This document shows, piece by piece, positions 42,701 to 50,579 of a stretch of DNA of 64,000 bases (position 1 is its first letter; each line of letters opens with the position of its first letter). The notes beneath the pieces were generated by a model. That model saw only the letters and a program-made list of their open reading frames with translations. It had not been told where the DNA came from and ran no database searches. Made by a program: the position numbers and the translations under genes. Origin of the DNA: Salinivirgaceae bacterium (GTDB taxonomy: Bacteria > Bacteroidota > Bacteroidia > Bacteroidales > SZUA-534). The stretch covers positions 1 through 64,000 of the forward strand of contig JAFXQB010000005.1 in NCBI GenBank assembly GCA_017527435.1, in the 5' to 3' direction.

Positions 42701-43407
42701 AGGTGGCCTATATGCTCTACACCGCCGGCTTCGATGTGAAAGACGTTCATATGACCGACCTTGTGAGCGGCCGCGAGACGCTTGAGGATGTGAATATGAT
42801 AATCTTCGTCGGTGGATTCTCGAATTCCGACGTTCTTGGTTCGGCAAAAGGCTGGGCCGGCGCGTTCCTTTACAACGAGAAGGCCAAAAAGGCGCTCGAG
42901 AACTTCTACGCCCGCCCCGACACATTAAGTATGGGTATCTGCAACGGCTGTCAGGTGATGGTTGAACTCGGACTTATCAATCCTGCCGACGCTGAAAAGC
43001 CGCGTATGCTGCACAACAAGTCGCACAAGTTCGAATCGGGCTTTGTTGATGTTGTTATTGAGCCGAACAACAGCGTATTCTTCAAGAATATGGCAGGAAT
43101 GAGGCTTGGCGTTTGGGTGGCTCACGGCGAAGGCCAATTCAGTTTCCCTTACAGCGAGGACAAATACAACATTCCTGTTAAATACGCTTACGGCACCTAT
43201 CCTGCCAACCCGAACGGCTCGGCGTTCAACGCTGCCGGCATTTGCTCTGCCGATGGCCGCCACGTGGCAATGATGCCGCACCCCGAGCGCGCTCTGTTCC
43301 CGTGGCAATGGCCGCACTACCCCGAGGGCCGCAAACAAGACGACCTGTCGCCGTGGGCAATCGCTCTGCGGAATGCGTTTGAATGGGTGAAGGCGAAGAA
43401 AGGGTAA
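39718..43407 (+). CDS. purL: Phosphoribosylformylglycinamidine synthase, single-chain form
   Basis: Catalyses step 4 of purine synthesis (FGAR + glutamine + ATP to FGAM). The 1229-aa protein is the large form that joins the PurS-like and synthetase halves with a C-terminal glutaminase. Motifs include [54 protein letters not shown] and [19 protein letters not shown]. The class I glutaminase has Cys in [10 protein letters not shown] and the His/Glu pair in [15 protein letters not shown]. The ATG is at 39718. A terminator follows at 43447. Confidence 0.97.
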   Translation: [1229 protein letters not shown]

Positions 43408-43446
43408 GAAGTTTAGAGTTTAGAAGTTTAGCGCTTTCGCGATAAT

Positions 43447-43482
43447 AAAAAAATCCCGTTCGAGTTTCGGACGGGATTTTTT
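43447..43482 (+). terminator. Terminator after purL
   Basis: AAAAAAATCCCGT (43447-43459) pairs with ACGGGATTTTTT (43471-43482) over an 11-base loop. A strong symmetric A/T-flanked stem, 40 bases after the stop codon. Confidence 0.9.
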
Positions 43483-43697
43483 GCTTCTGATTTATTTCTA
43501 GCACCATCGACCACAAAAAAACACTTATCAGCGGCAGCAAAATTCATTGCTCGCAAGCCACAAAAAACATGATGTGGTTCATAAAAACAAATGATGACTA
43601 ACACATGCTTTTTTATAACATTTTTTTTGCCATTCCGTTTAATTGAACTGTAAGAAATTGACAGATAGTTTTTTTCATAAGGTTTGAGTTAGTTAGT

Positions 43698-43731
43698 AAA
43701 AAGTCTCTGGTTGTGAAATCGGGGACTTTTT
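43698..43731 (+). terminator. Hairpin with flanking A and T runs upstream of the DUF3276 gene
   Basis: AAAAAGTC (43698-43705) pairs with GACTTTTT (43724-43731). It is terminator-like on both strands, yet lies 216 bases after the purL terminator. It may be part of a leader RNA or end an unseen small transcript. Confidence 0.45.
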
Positions 43732-43736
43732 GATTT

Positions 43737-43784
43737 ATGCGGGGTGGCAAAACAAAGGAATTTTGACGTTGCCCCGCATTTTTA
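43737..43784 (+). terminator. Second hairpin upstream of the DUF3276 gene
   Basis: ATGCGGGG (43737-43744), then TGG bulge and CAA, pairs with TTGCCCCGCAT (43769-43779), followed by five T residues. It is separated from the previous hairpin by only 5 bases. Confidence 0.5.
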
Positions 43785-43846
43785 TGCTTCAGCGGGTACG
43801 TTGTATTAACTATTTTCTACATTTGTTCACACAAAAAATAAATGAG

Positions 43847-44188
43847 ATGGACGATTTTGAGAAGAAAGACAGCGACACCGCGTTTTCGAAGGTTGTGAAA
43901 GCCGGCAAACGCACCTATTTTTTCGATGTGAAAACAACCCGTCAGAACGAGCACTACATCACGATTACCGAAAGCAAGAAGATTTTCGAAGACAATGGAA
44001 GTGCTCATTTTGAGAAACACAAGATTTTCTTGTACAAAGAAGATTTTGAGAAGTTTATGGACAGTTTCAACGAAGCTCTGCAATACATAAAAGAGAACGA
44101 TGGCGGAACCGTAAACACAGAAAACAAGTCAGAAAACTCTGAAACCGACAAATTCACCAATGTCGATTTTGACGACTTGGGCAAATAG
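43847..44188 (+). CDS. DUF3276 / PUR-alpha-like nucleic-acid-binding protein
   Basis: A 113-aa protein with one PUR-like domain: FSKVVKAGKRTYFFDVKTTRQNEHYITITESKKI and KHKIFLYKEDFEKFMDSFNEALQYI. The family binds single-stranded DNA or RNA; in Borrelia a relative (EbfC-unrelated PurA type) regulates transcription. C-terminal 30 residues are acidic and disordered. I chose the ATG at 43847; the frame to 43730 includes the hairpins and is not coding. A terminator follows. It may be a general nucleic-acid-binding protein, specific for Bacteroidota. Confidence 0.88.
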   Translation: MDDFEKKDSDTAFSKVVKAGKRTYFFDVKTTRQNEHYITITESKKIFEDNGSAHFEKHKIFLYKEDFEKFMDSFNEALQYIKENDGGTVNTENKSENSETDKFTNVDFDDLGK

Positions 44189-44232
44189 CATCCGGCCTGT
44201 CAAAGACTGATTTGCAAACTGTTGTAAGAATT

Positions 44233-44279
44233 AACGCGCAACTGACAGCACCATGGGTGCGATTGGTTGCGCGTTTTTT
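44233..44279 (+). terminator. Terminator after the DUF3276 gene
   Basis: AACGCGCAAC (44233-44242) pairs with GTTGCGCGTT (44266-44275), with inner GCACC/GGGTGC pairing, then six T residues. It lies 45 bases after the stop codon, between convergent genes. Confidence 0.85.
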
Positions 44280-44296
44280 GTAAAGTTTGAAGATGA

Positions 44297-45100
44297 TTAT
44301 TCCAAAGGATTTTCTTCGCCCGGCTCTCTGTCTTCCAATTCATCGATATCATCGAAATTGATTTCGTTCTCAGAGCCCAACTCTTCCATCTTGCCGGCCA
44401 CAAACTCGTCTATTTCATCGAAAGACAATGTTTTAACATTGGTTATCAGAAAGTCGGTTTTAAGGAAATTTCCATACATGTTGCACTCATCAACGGCGTC
44501 GAGCAAAGTCTGGTGGCACGGTACATCTAACGGAATCAGCACTGTCATTGCCGCGTATTTGCCCTGAAATTCAATATTTTCAATTTCGGACCGGTTGTTT
44601 TTGAGTGCGGTTTCGAATTCCGATTGTATGACATGCTGCTGATAGGGTGCGAACTCATCGAGATTGTTGCCCACCAATGCCACAAAATAGCGCAGCAACT
44701 TGCCCCGGCCGCCCAATCCGGTGGAAACAAACACCTGGCGCTCGTTGAGCAGGTTGCCTTCAATCAGCATTTTGCTTTCCTGCAGGGCCATCAGAGCCCA
44801 CTGATGCAGCCGGTTCGACTTGTCTTTGGTGTATTCTTCAAGGATGCGGTAGGCGCGGGGGTCATCGATGCTGGCAAGCAGAATCATGCGGTCGCGCAGC
44901 TGCTCGTCATCGAGTTCGATGGCTGTCAAATCTTCAACTTCTTCTAGCTGGGGTACGTTATCGCGCCGGATTTTCTTTGAGCGCTTGAAGTATTCCATCT
45001 GCAAATTAATGTCGATGGGCTCATCGATGACATTAAAATTGTTGCTGCCCGAAGCTAAATTCGAAAGTTCCTTAAATATGTTAAACAAGTCGCCGTTCAT
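44297..45100 (-). CDS. Conserved hypothetical protein with acidic C-terminus
   Basis: A 267-aa soluble protein without signal peptide. The middle is mainly helical (DEQLRDRMILLASIDDPRAYRILEEYTKDKSNRLHQWALMALQESKMLIEG), similar in style to HEAT-like repeats. An alpha/beta stretch (VFVSTGLGGRGKLLRYFVALVGN) follows, then a strongly acidic tail (EINFDDIDELEDREPGEENPLE). I do not recognise a family. Start is the ATG at 45098-45100. It diverges from the PgpH-like gene, so both promoters lie within about 115 bases. Confidence 0.7.
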   Translation of the reverse strand: MNGDLFNIFKELSNLASGSNNFNVIDEPIDINLQMEYFKRSKKIRRDNVPQLEEVEDLTAIELDDEQLRDRMILLASIDDPRAYRILEEYTKDKSNRLHQWALMALQESKMLIEGNLLNERQVFVSTGLGGRGKLLRYFVALVGNNLDEFAPYQQHVIQSEFETALKNNRSEIENIEFQGKYAAMTVLIPLDVPCHQTLLDAVDECNMYGNFLKTDFLITNVKTLSFDEIDEFVAGKMEELGSENEINFDDIDELEDREPGEENPLE

Positions 45101-45215
45101 CTGTCGATTTTTAGCACACAAATTTGCATAAAAAAACACAACCGCCCACCGTGTCGAAAAATTTTTGCGTGGCAACCATGTCAAAATGTGTATTTTTGAT
45201 AAAAATTTTACGCCG

Positions 45216-47324
45216 ATGATACCTGTCGAAGTCAGAATGTCGAAGCACTACAAGGTTAGTGCGCTGATACTATACGTTTTAGCCGTGGTTTCCATCACCG
45301 CCATGCTGCCAAAGCAGCGGCAGTTCAAATACGAGTTGCAGAAGGGGAAGGCCTGGCAGTATGAAGATTTGTATGCGCCGTTCGACTTTGTGGTGCTCAA
45401 AACCAATGCTGAAATCAAGGAAGAGCGCGAGAACATCTACAAAAGCGCAAAACCTTATTTCACAGTCATCTCATCGGTTTATCCTGAACAGAAAATCAAG
45501 TTTGAGCAGGACTTCGACAGGCGGTTTGCGTCGGCAATGGACATTGTGCGCAACAAGTACCCCGATTACCAATTCGATGCCGACACCATCAAGGCCCGTC
45601 TTCATCAGTTTGCGCTGACAGAGTTGGAATTTGTTTATTCAAAGGGAATTACAAACTACACCGAAGTGCTCGAGAAAGAGAACGGGCAGGAAATGGTTGT
45701 GCTGGTCGAGAACAAGATGGCAAGGACGGTGCCGTCGGCTGAAGTGTTCACCGTGCATTCGGCGCAACAGTATGTGGCAGAGCAGATTTCGATAAAATTC
45801 AGCAGCAATCCCGTGCTGCTCACCGCCATCGACTATCTGAATGTCTACGATTTCATCAAACCCAACATCGAATATGATAAAACGCTGACAACCAAAGCTC
45901 GGCAGGCACTTGAAGAGCAACTGTCGGAATCGCGCGGAATGGTGCAGGCGGGCACGCTCATCATTGCCCACAACGAGTTGATGAACGACCAAAACCTGCG
46001 CGTTTTGCGTTCGCTGCGGCGCGAGTATCAGAGCACGGGCATATCGGCATCGCTAATCTCGTGGACGCTCTTCGGGCAGACCTTGCTGGTGGCCATTCTG
46101 ATGGCTGTGTTGTTCGCGTTCCTGATGCTGAACTATCCGCGCATCTACTCGCATTTCCGTCACCTGATTTTTGTGGTGGGGCTTGTGGTTGTGATGATTG
46201 GGATGATGTGCGTGTCGATACGCTTGCAAGTGGGGCACGCCTATCTGCTGCCTTTCGCCATTCTGCCGCTCATTCTGCGCACGTTCTACGACGGCCACCT
46301 GGCCATCATCGCTCACACACTGACGGTGATTCTGTGCGGTCTGCTCATATCGAGCGGCTTCGAATTCATTATGCTTCAGACAGTTGCGGGAATGGTTGCC
46401 ATCTTCTGCCTGTCGCGTATTGCCAAACGCCGACAACTGTTTTCGGCTGTGCTACTGGTAACCGCTTCGTACATAATAACATACACGGCTATATCGCTTC
46501 TTCAGGAAGGACAATTCTCAAATATCGGGCTGCGGCCTTATATGTGGTTCATAATCAACGGATTGTTCCTGTTTGTAACCTATCCGCTGATATTCCTGTT
46601 CGAGCGTGTATTCGGACTCGTGTCAGATGTGACGCTGCTTGAGTTGGCTGATACCAATCATCCGCTGCTGCGCGAGTTGGCCGAAAAGGCGCCTGGCACG
46701 TTCCAACACGTGATGCAGGTTGCCAATCTGGCCGAAGACGCCATCCGCAATATTGGCGGCAACGCGCTGATGGCCCGTGTGGGGGCGCTCTATCACGATG
46801 TGGGGAAAGCCAATGCACCGCAGTTTTTTATTGAAAATCAGGTTGGTGCCAATCCGCACAACGCACTCTCGAACGAAGAGAGCGCCGCAATCATCATCGG
46901 GCACGTGAAGAACGGTGAGACATTGGCAAAAAGTTACAAACTGCCGCCGCGTATCATCGACTTCATCACCACCCACCACGGAACAGATGTGGTGCGCTAT
47001 TTCTATAATAATGAAGTAAATGCCAATGGCGCTGACAATGTGGATGTGGCAAAATACACTTATCCAGGGCCGTCGCCATTCTCGAAAGAGACGGCTGTGG
47101 TAATGCTCGCCGACTCGGTTGAAGCGGCGTCGCGCACGCTGAAGGATTATTCGCCCGAAGTTGTGGGTCCGCTTGTTGACGAAGTTGTGGACGATAAGAT
47201 TGCACACGGCCAAATGAACCACGCCGACCTGACCTTCCGCGACATTGAGACCATCAAGACAATCTTTAAGCGGAAACTGCAGAACATCTACCACACTCGG
47301 ATTGAGTATCCTAAAGCGAAGTGA
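45216..47324 (+). CDS. HD-domain membrane phosphodiesterase, PgpH-like (probable cyclic-di-AMP hydrolase)
   Basis: A 702-aa protein: an N-terminal helix (about 13-32), a large extracytoplasmic 7TMR-HDED domain up to about residue 260, seven membrane helices between about 285 and 480, and a cytoplasmic HD domain. It has the metal-binding ALYHDVGKAN (His527-Asp528), IIIGHVKNG and TTHHGTDVVRYFY. This is the layout of PgpH, which degrades c-di-AMP. Start could be the ATG at 45216 or 45237; a TATTTTTG promoter element is at 45191-45198, so the longer frame from 45165 is unlikely. A c-di-AMP synthase is not in the window. Confidence 0.88.
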   Translation: MIPVEVRMSKHYKVSALILYVLAVVSITAMLPKQRQFKYELQKGKAWQYEDLYAPFDFVVLKTNAEIKEERENIYKSAKPYFTVISSVYPEQKIKFEQDFDRRFASAMDIVRNKYPDYQFDADTIKARLHQFALTELEFVYSKGITNYTEVLEKENGQEMVVLVENKMARTVPSAEVFTVHSAQQYVAEQISIKFSSNPVLLTAIDYLNVYDFIKPNIEYDKTLTTKARQALEEQLSESRGMVQAGTLIIAHNELMNDQNLRVLRSLRREYQSTGISASLISWTLFGQTLLVAILMAVLFAFLMLNYPRIYSHFRHLIFVVGLVVVMIGMMCVSIRLQVGHAYLLPFAILPLILRTFYDGHLAIIAHTLTVILCGLLISSGFEFIMLQTVAGMVAIFCLSRIAKRRQLFSAVLLVTASYIITYTAISLLQEGQFSNIGLRPYMWFIINGLFLFVTYPLIFLFERVFGLVSDVTLLELADTNHPLLRELAEKAPGTFQHVMQVANLAEDAIRNIGGNALMARVGALYHDVGKANAPQFFIENQVGANPHNALSNEESAAIIIGHVKNGETLAKSYKLPPRIIDFITTHHGTDVVRYFYNNEVNANGADNVDVAKYTYPGPSPFSKETAVVMLADSVEAASRTLKDYSPEVVGPLVDEVVDDKIAHGQMNHADLTFRDIETIKTIFKRKLQNIYHTRIEYPKAK

Positions 47325-47341
47325 TGTTTATTGTTTGAAAA

Positions 47342-48022
47342 TCAATGCTTGTCGTCGTACACGCGCTGCCCGAAGATTGACGAGCCCACGCGCACCAGTG
47401 TTGAGCCGTGGGCGATGGCCAGTTGGTAGTCGCCCGACATTCCCATTGAGAGTTCCTTAAAATCGTCAGAACCAGCAAAATAGTCAGTTTTGAGAGTGTC
47501 GAAAATCTGCTTCAGATTGGCGAACTCGCGGTTGGTCTGCTCGGTGTTGTCGGTCAGGCTGCCGATGCCCATAACGCCGCAGATGCACACGTTCTGCAAT
47601 GTCCGAAACTCGTCAGACTCAAGCAGTTGGCGGGCTTCGTCGAGCGTCAGACCGAACTTTGTCTCTTCGGTGGCAATGTGGAACTGCAGCAAGCAGCGCA
47701 CCACCACGCCGTGTTTGGCGGCTTCCTTGTTGATTTCGACCAGCAGTTTCAGGCTGTCAACGCTGTGTATCAAGCTGATATAACTGATGATATATTTTAT
47801 TTTGTTGGTCTGCAGGTGGCCGATGAAGTGCCACTCGATGTCCTTCGGCAGGTCTTCGTGCTTCTGTTTCAGTTCCTGCGCGTGGCTCTCGCCAAAGATG
47901 CGCTGCCCAGCGTTGTAGGCTTCCTGAATGTCGGCTTCAGGCTTCATTTTCGACACCGCCACAAGCCGCACCCCAGCAGGCAGCGTCGATTTTATACGGT
48001 TCAGATTTTCAGAAATGCTCAT
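47342..48022 (-). CDS. YggS-family PLP-binding protein (PLP homeostasis)
   Basis: A 226-aa single-domain TIM-barrel protein like E. coli YggS/PLPBP, which buffers pyridoxal phosphate and has no known enzyme reaction. The PLP lysine is in LVAVSKMKP near residue 25. Other motifs are EWHFIGHLQTNKIKYI, IHSVDS, ETKFGL, and LSMGMSGDYQLAIAHGSTLVRVGSSIFGQR that binds the phosphate. One motif is slightly unusual (FGESHAQEL instead of GENYVQE). It converges with the PgpH-like gene, separated by 17 bases. Confidence 0.92.
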   Translation of the reverse strand: MSISENLNRIKSTLPAGVRLVAVSKMKPEADIQEAYNAGQRIFGESHAQELKQKHEDLPKDIEWHFIGHLQTNKIKYIISYISLIHSVDSLKLLVEINKEAAKHGVVVRCLLQFHIATEETKFGLTLDEARQLLESDEFRTLQNVCICGVMGIGSLTDNTEQTNREFANLKQIFDTLKTDYFAGSDDFKELSMGMSGDYQLAIAHGSTLVRVGSSIFGQRVYDDKH

Positions 48023-48257
48023 AGTTTTGATGTTTGATTTTTTTGAACGCTGATGACACAGATTTAATTGATTTACACAGATTTATTTATTTCTAACCGA
48101 TTTTATCCGATTCAAACAGATTGCGTTGCTTCGCAAGAAATTTTAACAAAATTTTGTTTTAAAATTTTATAAAAATTTCCGCCCGTCAGGGCGTGAAACG
48201 AATCAATTCATTCTGCCTTCATTTTTATATTGTTCATTGTCAATTGTTCATTGTCAA
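48023..48257. other. YggS-proA spacer with dispersed repeat
   Basis: 235 bases without a gene. Contains the third copy of the GxxExxY-flanking sequence (48090-48115) and simple-sequence stretches such as the repeated ACAGATTT and TTGTTCATTGTCAA units (48231-48255). Confidence 0.6.
48090..48115. repeat. Third copy of the TCTAACCGATT repeat
   Basis: The sequence TTTCTAACCGATTTTATCCG continuing ATTCAA matches the ends of the GxxExxY cassette (6185 and 6697). No GxxExxY gene is near this copy. It lies beside ACACAGATTTAATTGATT-type repeats. Confidence 0.65.
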
Positions 48258-49505
48258 CTACTTTCTAGTCTGTCCTTCACCCGTCACGAGCCACTTGTAC
48301 GAGTTGAGTTCGCGCAGAGCCATTGGGCCGCGGGCGTGAAGTTTCTGCGTTGAGATACCGATTTCGGCACCCAGACCGAACTGCGCGCCGTCGGTGAAGG
48401 CCGTCGGGGCGTTCACGTAAACCACAGCAGCGTCAACTGCCTTGCGGAACAAATCGGCATTTGCCTGATTGTCAGTTACAATGCACTCGCTGTGGCGCGA
48501 ACTGTAGCGGGCAATGTGAGCCAGCGCTTCGTCAATCGAGCCAACGGTTTTGACGGCCATTTTGTAATCCATAAACTCGGTGCCAAACGATTGGTCGTCA
48601 GCGTGTTGCAGAAGCGCAGCAGGATATTTTCCGTCCAATGCGGCGTAGGCTTGCTCGTCGGCATAGACAATGACGTTTTTGGTGGCGCAATCGGCAATCA
48701 GCGCGGCCAGGTCGGTCAGGCGTTTCTGATTGATAATCACGCAGTCAAGGGCATTGCAGACGCTCACGCGGCGTGTTTTTGCGTTGAAGATTATTCGTTT
48801 TCCCCACTCAAGGTTGCCGAACTCGTCGAAATATGTGTGGCAGATGCCAGCGCCAGTCTCAATGACGGGTACAATGGAATTTTGGCGCACAAAATCGATG
48901 AGCCGCTTGCTGCCGCGCGGAATTATCAAATCAACATAGTCGGTGGCTTTCAGCAGTTGCTCGGTTTCGGCGTGACCAGCGGGCAAGAGTGCGATGCAGT
49001 TCTCGTCAACACCGTGGCGGCGCAGCACTTCCTTGATGATGCCAACACCCACAACGTTCGAGTCGTAGGCGTCGGAACCGCCCTTCAAAATGCAGGCGTT
49101 GCCCGATTTCAGGCAGAGCGAGAAGACGTCGTAGGTGACGTTCGGGCGCGCTTCGTAAATCATTCCAATAACACCGATTGGTACGGTTACCTTTTTGAGT
49201 TTCAGCCCGTTGGGTAGTTCGCGTTCTTCGAGCGTCCGGCCAACCGGATAGGGCAGCGAAGCCACGTTGCGCATATCGCCGGCAATGTCGGCAATGCGCT
49301 GCTCGGTGAGTTGCAGACGGTCGTAAACGGGGTTGGCCTTGTCCATTCGGGCCAAATCCTTGTTGTTGGCGGCCAGAATCTCGCCAGTGCGCGCCACAAT
49401 GGTATCGGCCACGTCGCGCAAAATATTGTTAATCTTCTCTTCGGTCAGGAAAACCATACCGCGGCTCGCCTGCCGAACTTTCTCAAATAACTCTGTGCAA
49501 TCCAT
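48258..49505 (-). CDS. proA: Gamma-glutamyl phosphate reductase (glutamate-5-semialdehyde dehydrogenase)
   Basis: Reduces gamma-glutamyl phosphate to glutamate-5-semialdehyde in proline synthesis. The 415-aa aldehyde-dehydrogenase-fold protein has [38 protein letters not shown], the catalytic cysteine in [11 protein letters not shown] near residue 255, and [22 protein letters not shown]. The ATG at 49503-49505 is chosen; the longer frame depends on a non-ATG start. proB, its usual partner, is not in the window. Confidence 0.96.
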   Translation of the reverse strand: MDCTELFEKVRQASRGMVFLTEEKINNILRDVADTIVARTGEILAANNKDLARMDKANPVYDRLQLTEQRIADIAGDMRNVASLPYPVGRTLEERELPNGLKLKKVTVPIGVIGMIYEARPNVTYDVFSLCLKSGNACILKGGSDAYDSNVVGVGIIKEVLRRHGVDENCIALLPAGHAETEQLLKATDYVDLIIPRGSKRLIDFVRQNSIVPVIETGAGICHTYFDEFGNLEWGKRIIFNAKTRRVSVCNALDCVIINQKRLTDLAALIADCATKNVIVYADEQAYAALDGKYPAALLQHADDQSFGTEFMDYKMAVKTVGSIDEALAHIARYSSRHSECIVTDNQANADLFRKAVDAAVVYVNAPTAFTDGAQFGLGAEIGISTQKLHARGPMALRELNSYKWLVTGEGQTRK

Positions 49506-49654
49506 AACTAAAAAACGCAAACTAAAAACTTAAACGCGAGCACTAGCGCTGAACGCCAATGCTAGCGAAAACTGAAGCGCAAACTTAAATGAAATTGAGT
49601 TAAAATGAGTGGTTCAAAGACTCATTTAATGCAATCATTACCAAAAAAATATAT

Positions 49655-49662
49655 TACCTTTG
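49655..49662 (+). promoter_or_regulatory. -7 promoter element upstream of the FecR-like gene
   Basis: TACCTTTG fits TAnnTTTG, 90 bases before the ATG at 49752. The -33 element is not clear. It may drive the gene cluster that follows. Confidence 0.4.
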
Positions 49663-49751
49663 TCAAAATTAGTTTGCAATCATAACATCAACACAAATAA
49701 AAACTTAAGTTTGTGTGATATTTGAATACAAACACTTAATTATTTGACACT

Positions 49752-50513
49752 ATGAAAACAATGAATTTTGGAATTAAATTGATGGCCGCATCATTGATGC
49801 TGTTGCCGTTTGCGTCGAATGCGCAAAAGAACGTGAACTACAAGGTTGTGAAAGTCCAGGGCGAAATCCAGCGTGTTAAAACCGGAAATCTGCTGTCGAT
49901 TGGCGAAGATGTTGCCAACAACGAGAACTTCAGTTTCAAAACCAACTATTCGCGCGCCGTTGTGGTGAACAAGGAAAAAGGCTGCGTGATTTTGAGCGCC
50001 CGCAACGACAACGAAGGCTCACAGTTCCTTCCGTCGCCTAACAACATGAGCGTGAGAGCCGCTCTGCCGACACAGCCGTCGGAAGTTGTTGAGTACTACT
50101 ACGGCGACGTGTTTGTTTCGGGCTTCGACAGTCTGAAAATCGACGACAGCAAACTGCTGATTAACGACGACAGCTACTTCACTGTAAAATACAGCGCTGA
50201 CGGCAAAGACTTCACCGAGAAGCTCGGCTACAAAAACGGAAAGCTCGCCCTTCCGGCAAGCCTGCTTGAGAACAAGCCCGAAAAAGCCACTCTGTGCTAC
50301 AACGATGAGTTCGGCGAGAGCAACAAGTCGGAATTCACCCCTGTTTACGCCGACAAAGAGACTCTGAAAGGCGAGCTTGAGCTGATTTTCTCGACTATGA
50401 AAGGCAAGCGCAACGAGAAGGTGCTTTCGTCAGCAACCTTCGTTAACGATTTCTACGGGAAAACCACCGAAGAAGCCGTTGATGCTTGGATAAAGAATAA
50501 TATGAACAAATAA
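49752..50513 (+). CDS. Secreted FecR-like protein of unknown function
   Basis: A 253-aa protein with a signal peptide (GIKLMAASLMLLPFASNAQ). The mature N-terminus (YKVVKVQGEIQRVKTGNLLSIGEDVANNENFSFKTNYSRAVVVNKEKGCVIL) has the strand order and spacing of a FecR-type domain (vqGevtr...G..l..Gd.v.....f.t...sravv). This match is weak and by eye. The last part (LKGELELIFSTMKGKRNEKVLS) is helical. A strong terminator lies 18 bases after its stop codon. It is the first gene of the CHAT-OmpA cluster; FecR-like domains also occur beside CHAT/TPR genes in other phyla. Confidence 0.55.
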   Translation: MKTMNFGIKLMAASLMLLPFASNAQKNVNYKVVKVQGEIQRVKTGNLLSIGEDVANNENFSFKTNYSRAVVVNKEKGCVILSARNDNEGSQFLPSPNNMSVRAALPTQPSEVVEYYYGDVFVSGFDSLKIDDSKLLINDDSYFTVKYSADGKDFTEKLGYKNGKLALPASLLENKPEKATLCYNDEFGESNKSEFTPVYADKETLKGELELIFSTMKGKRNEKVLSSATFVNDFYGKTTEEAVDAWIKNNMNK

Positions 50514-50530
50514 TTGGTTGATAATGAACC

Positions 50531-50569
50531 AAAATGCCCGATTGTATGATGCAGCCGGGCATTTTTTTT
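50531..50569 (+). terminator. Strong terminator between the FecR-like and CHAT genes
   Basis: AAAATGCCCG (50531-50540) pairs with CGGGCATTTT (50556-50565), followed by eight T residues in all. It lies 18 bases after the first gene's stop and 11 bases before the CHAT start codon, so it should limit expression of the CHAT gene unless read through. Confidence 0.85.
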
Positions 50570-50579
50570 AAATGTGTAT

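Larger units (their letters stand above)
43408..43846. other. 439-bp gap with three hairpins between purL and the DUF3276 gene
   Basis: No gene seen. It contains the purL terminator (43447-43482) and then two consecutive stem-loops (43698-43731 and 43737-43779). It also has a TACATTTG element (43818-43825) that may be the -7 promoter element of the next gene, but without a good -33 at the right distance. Confidence 0.5.
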
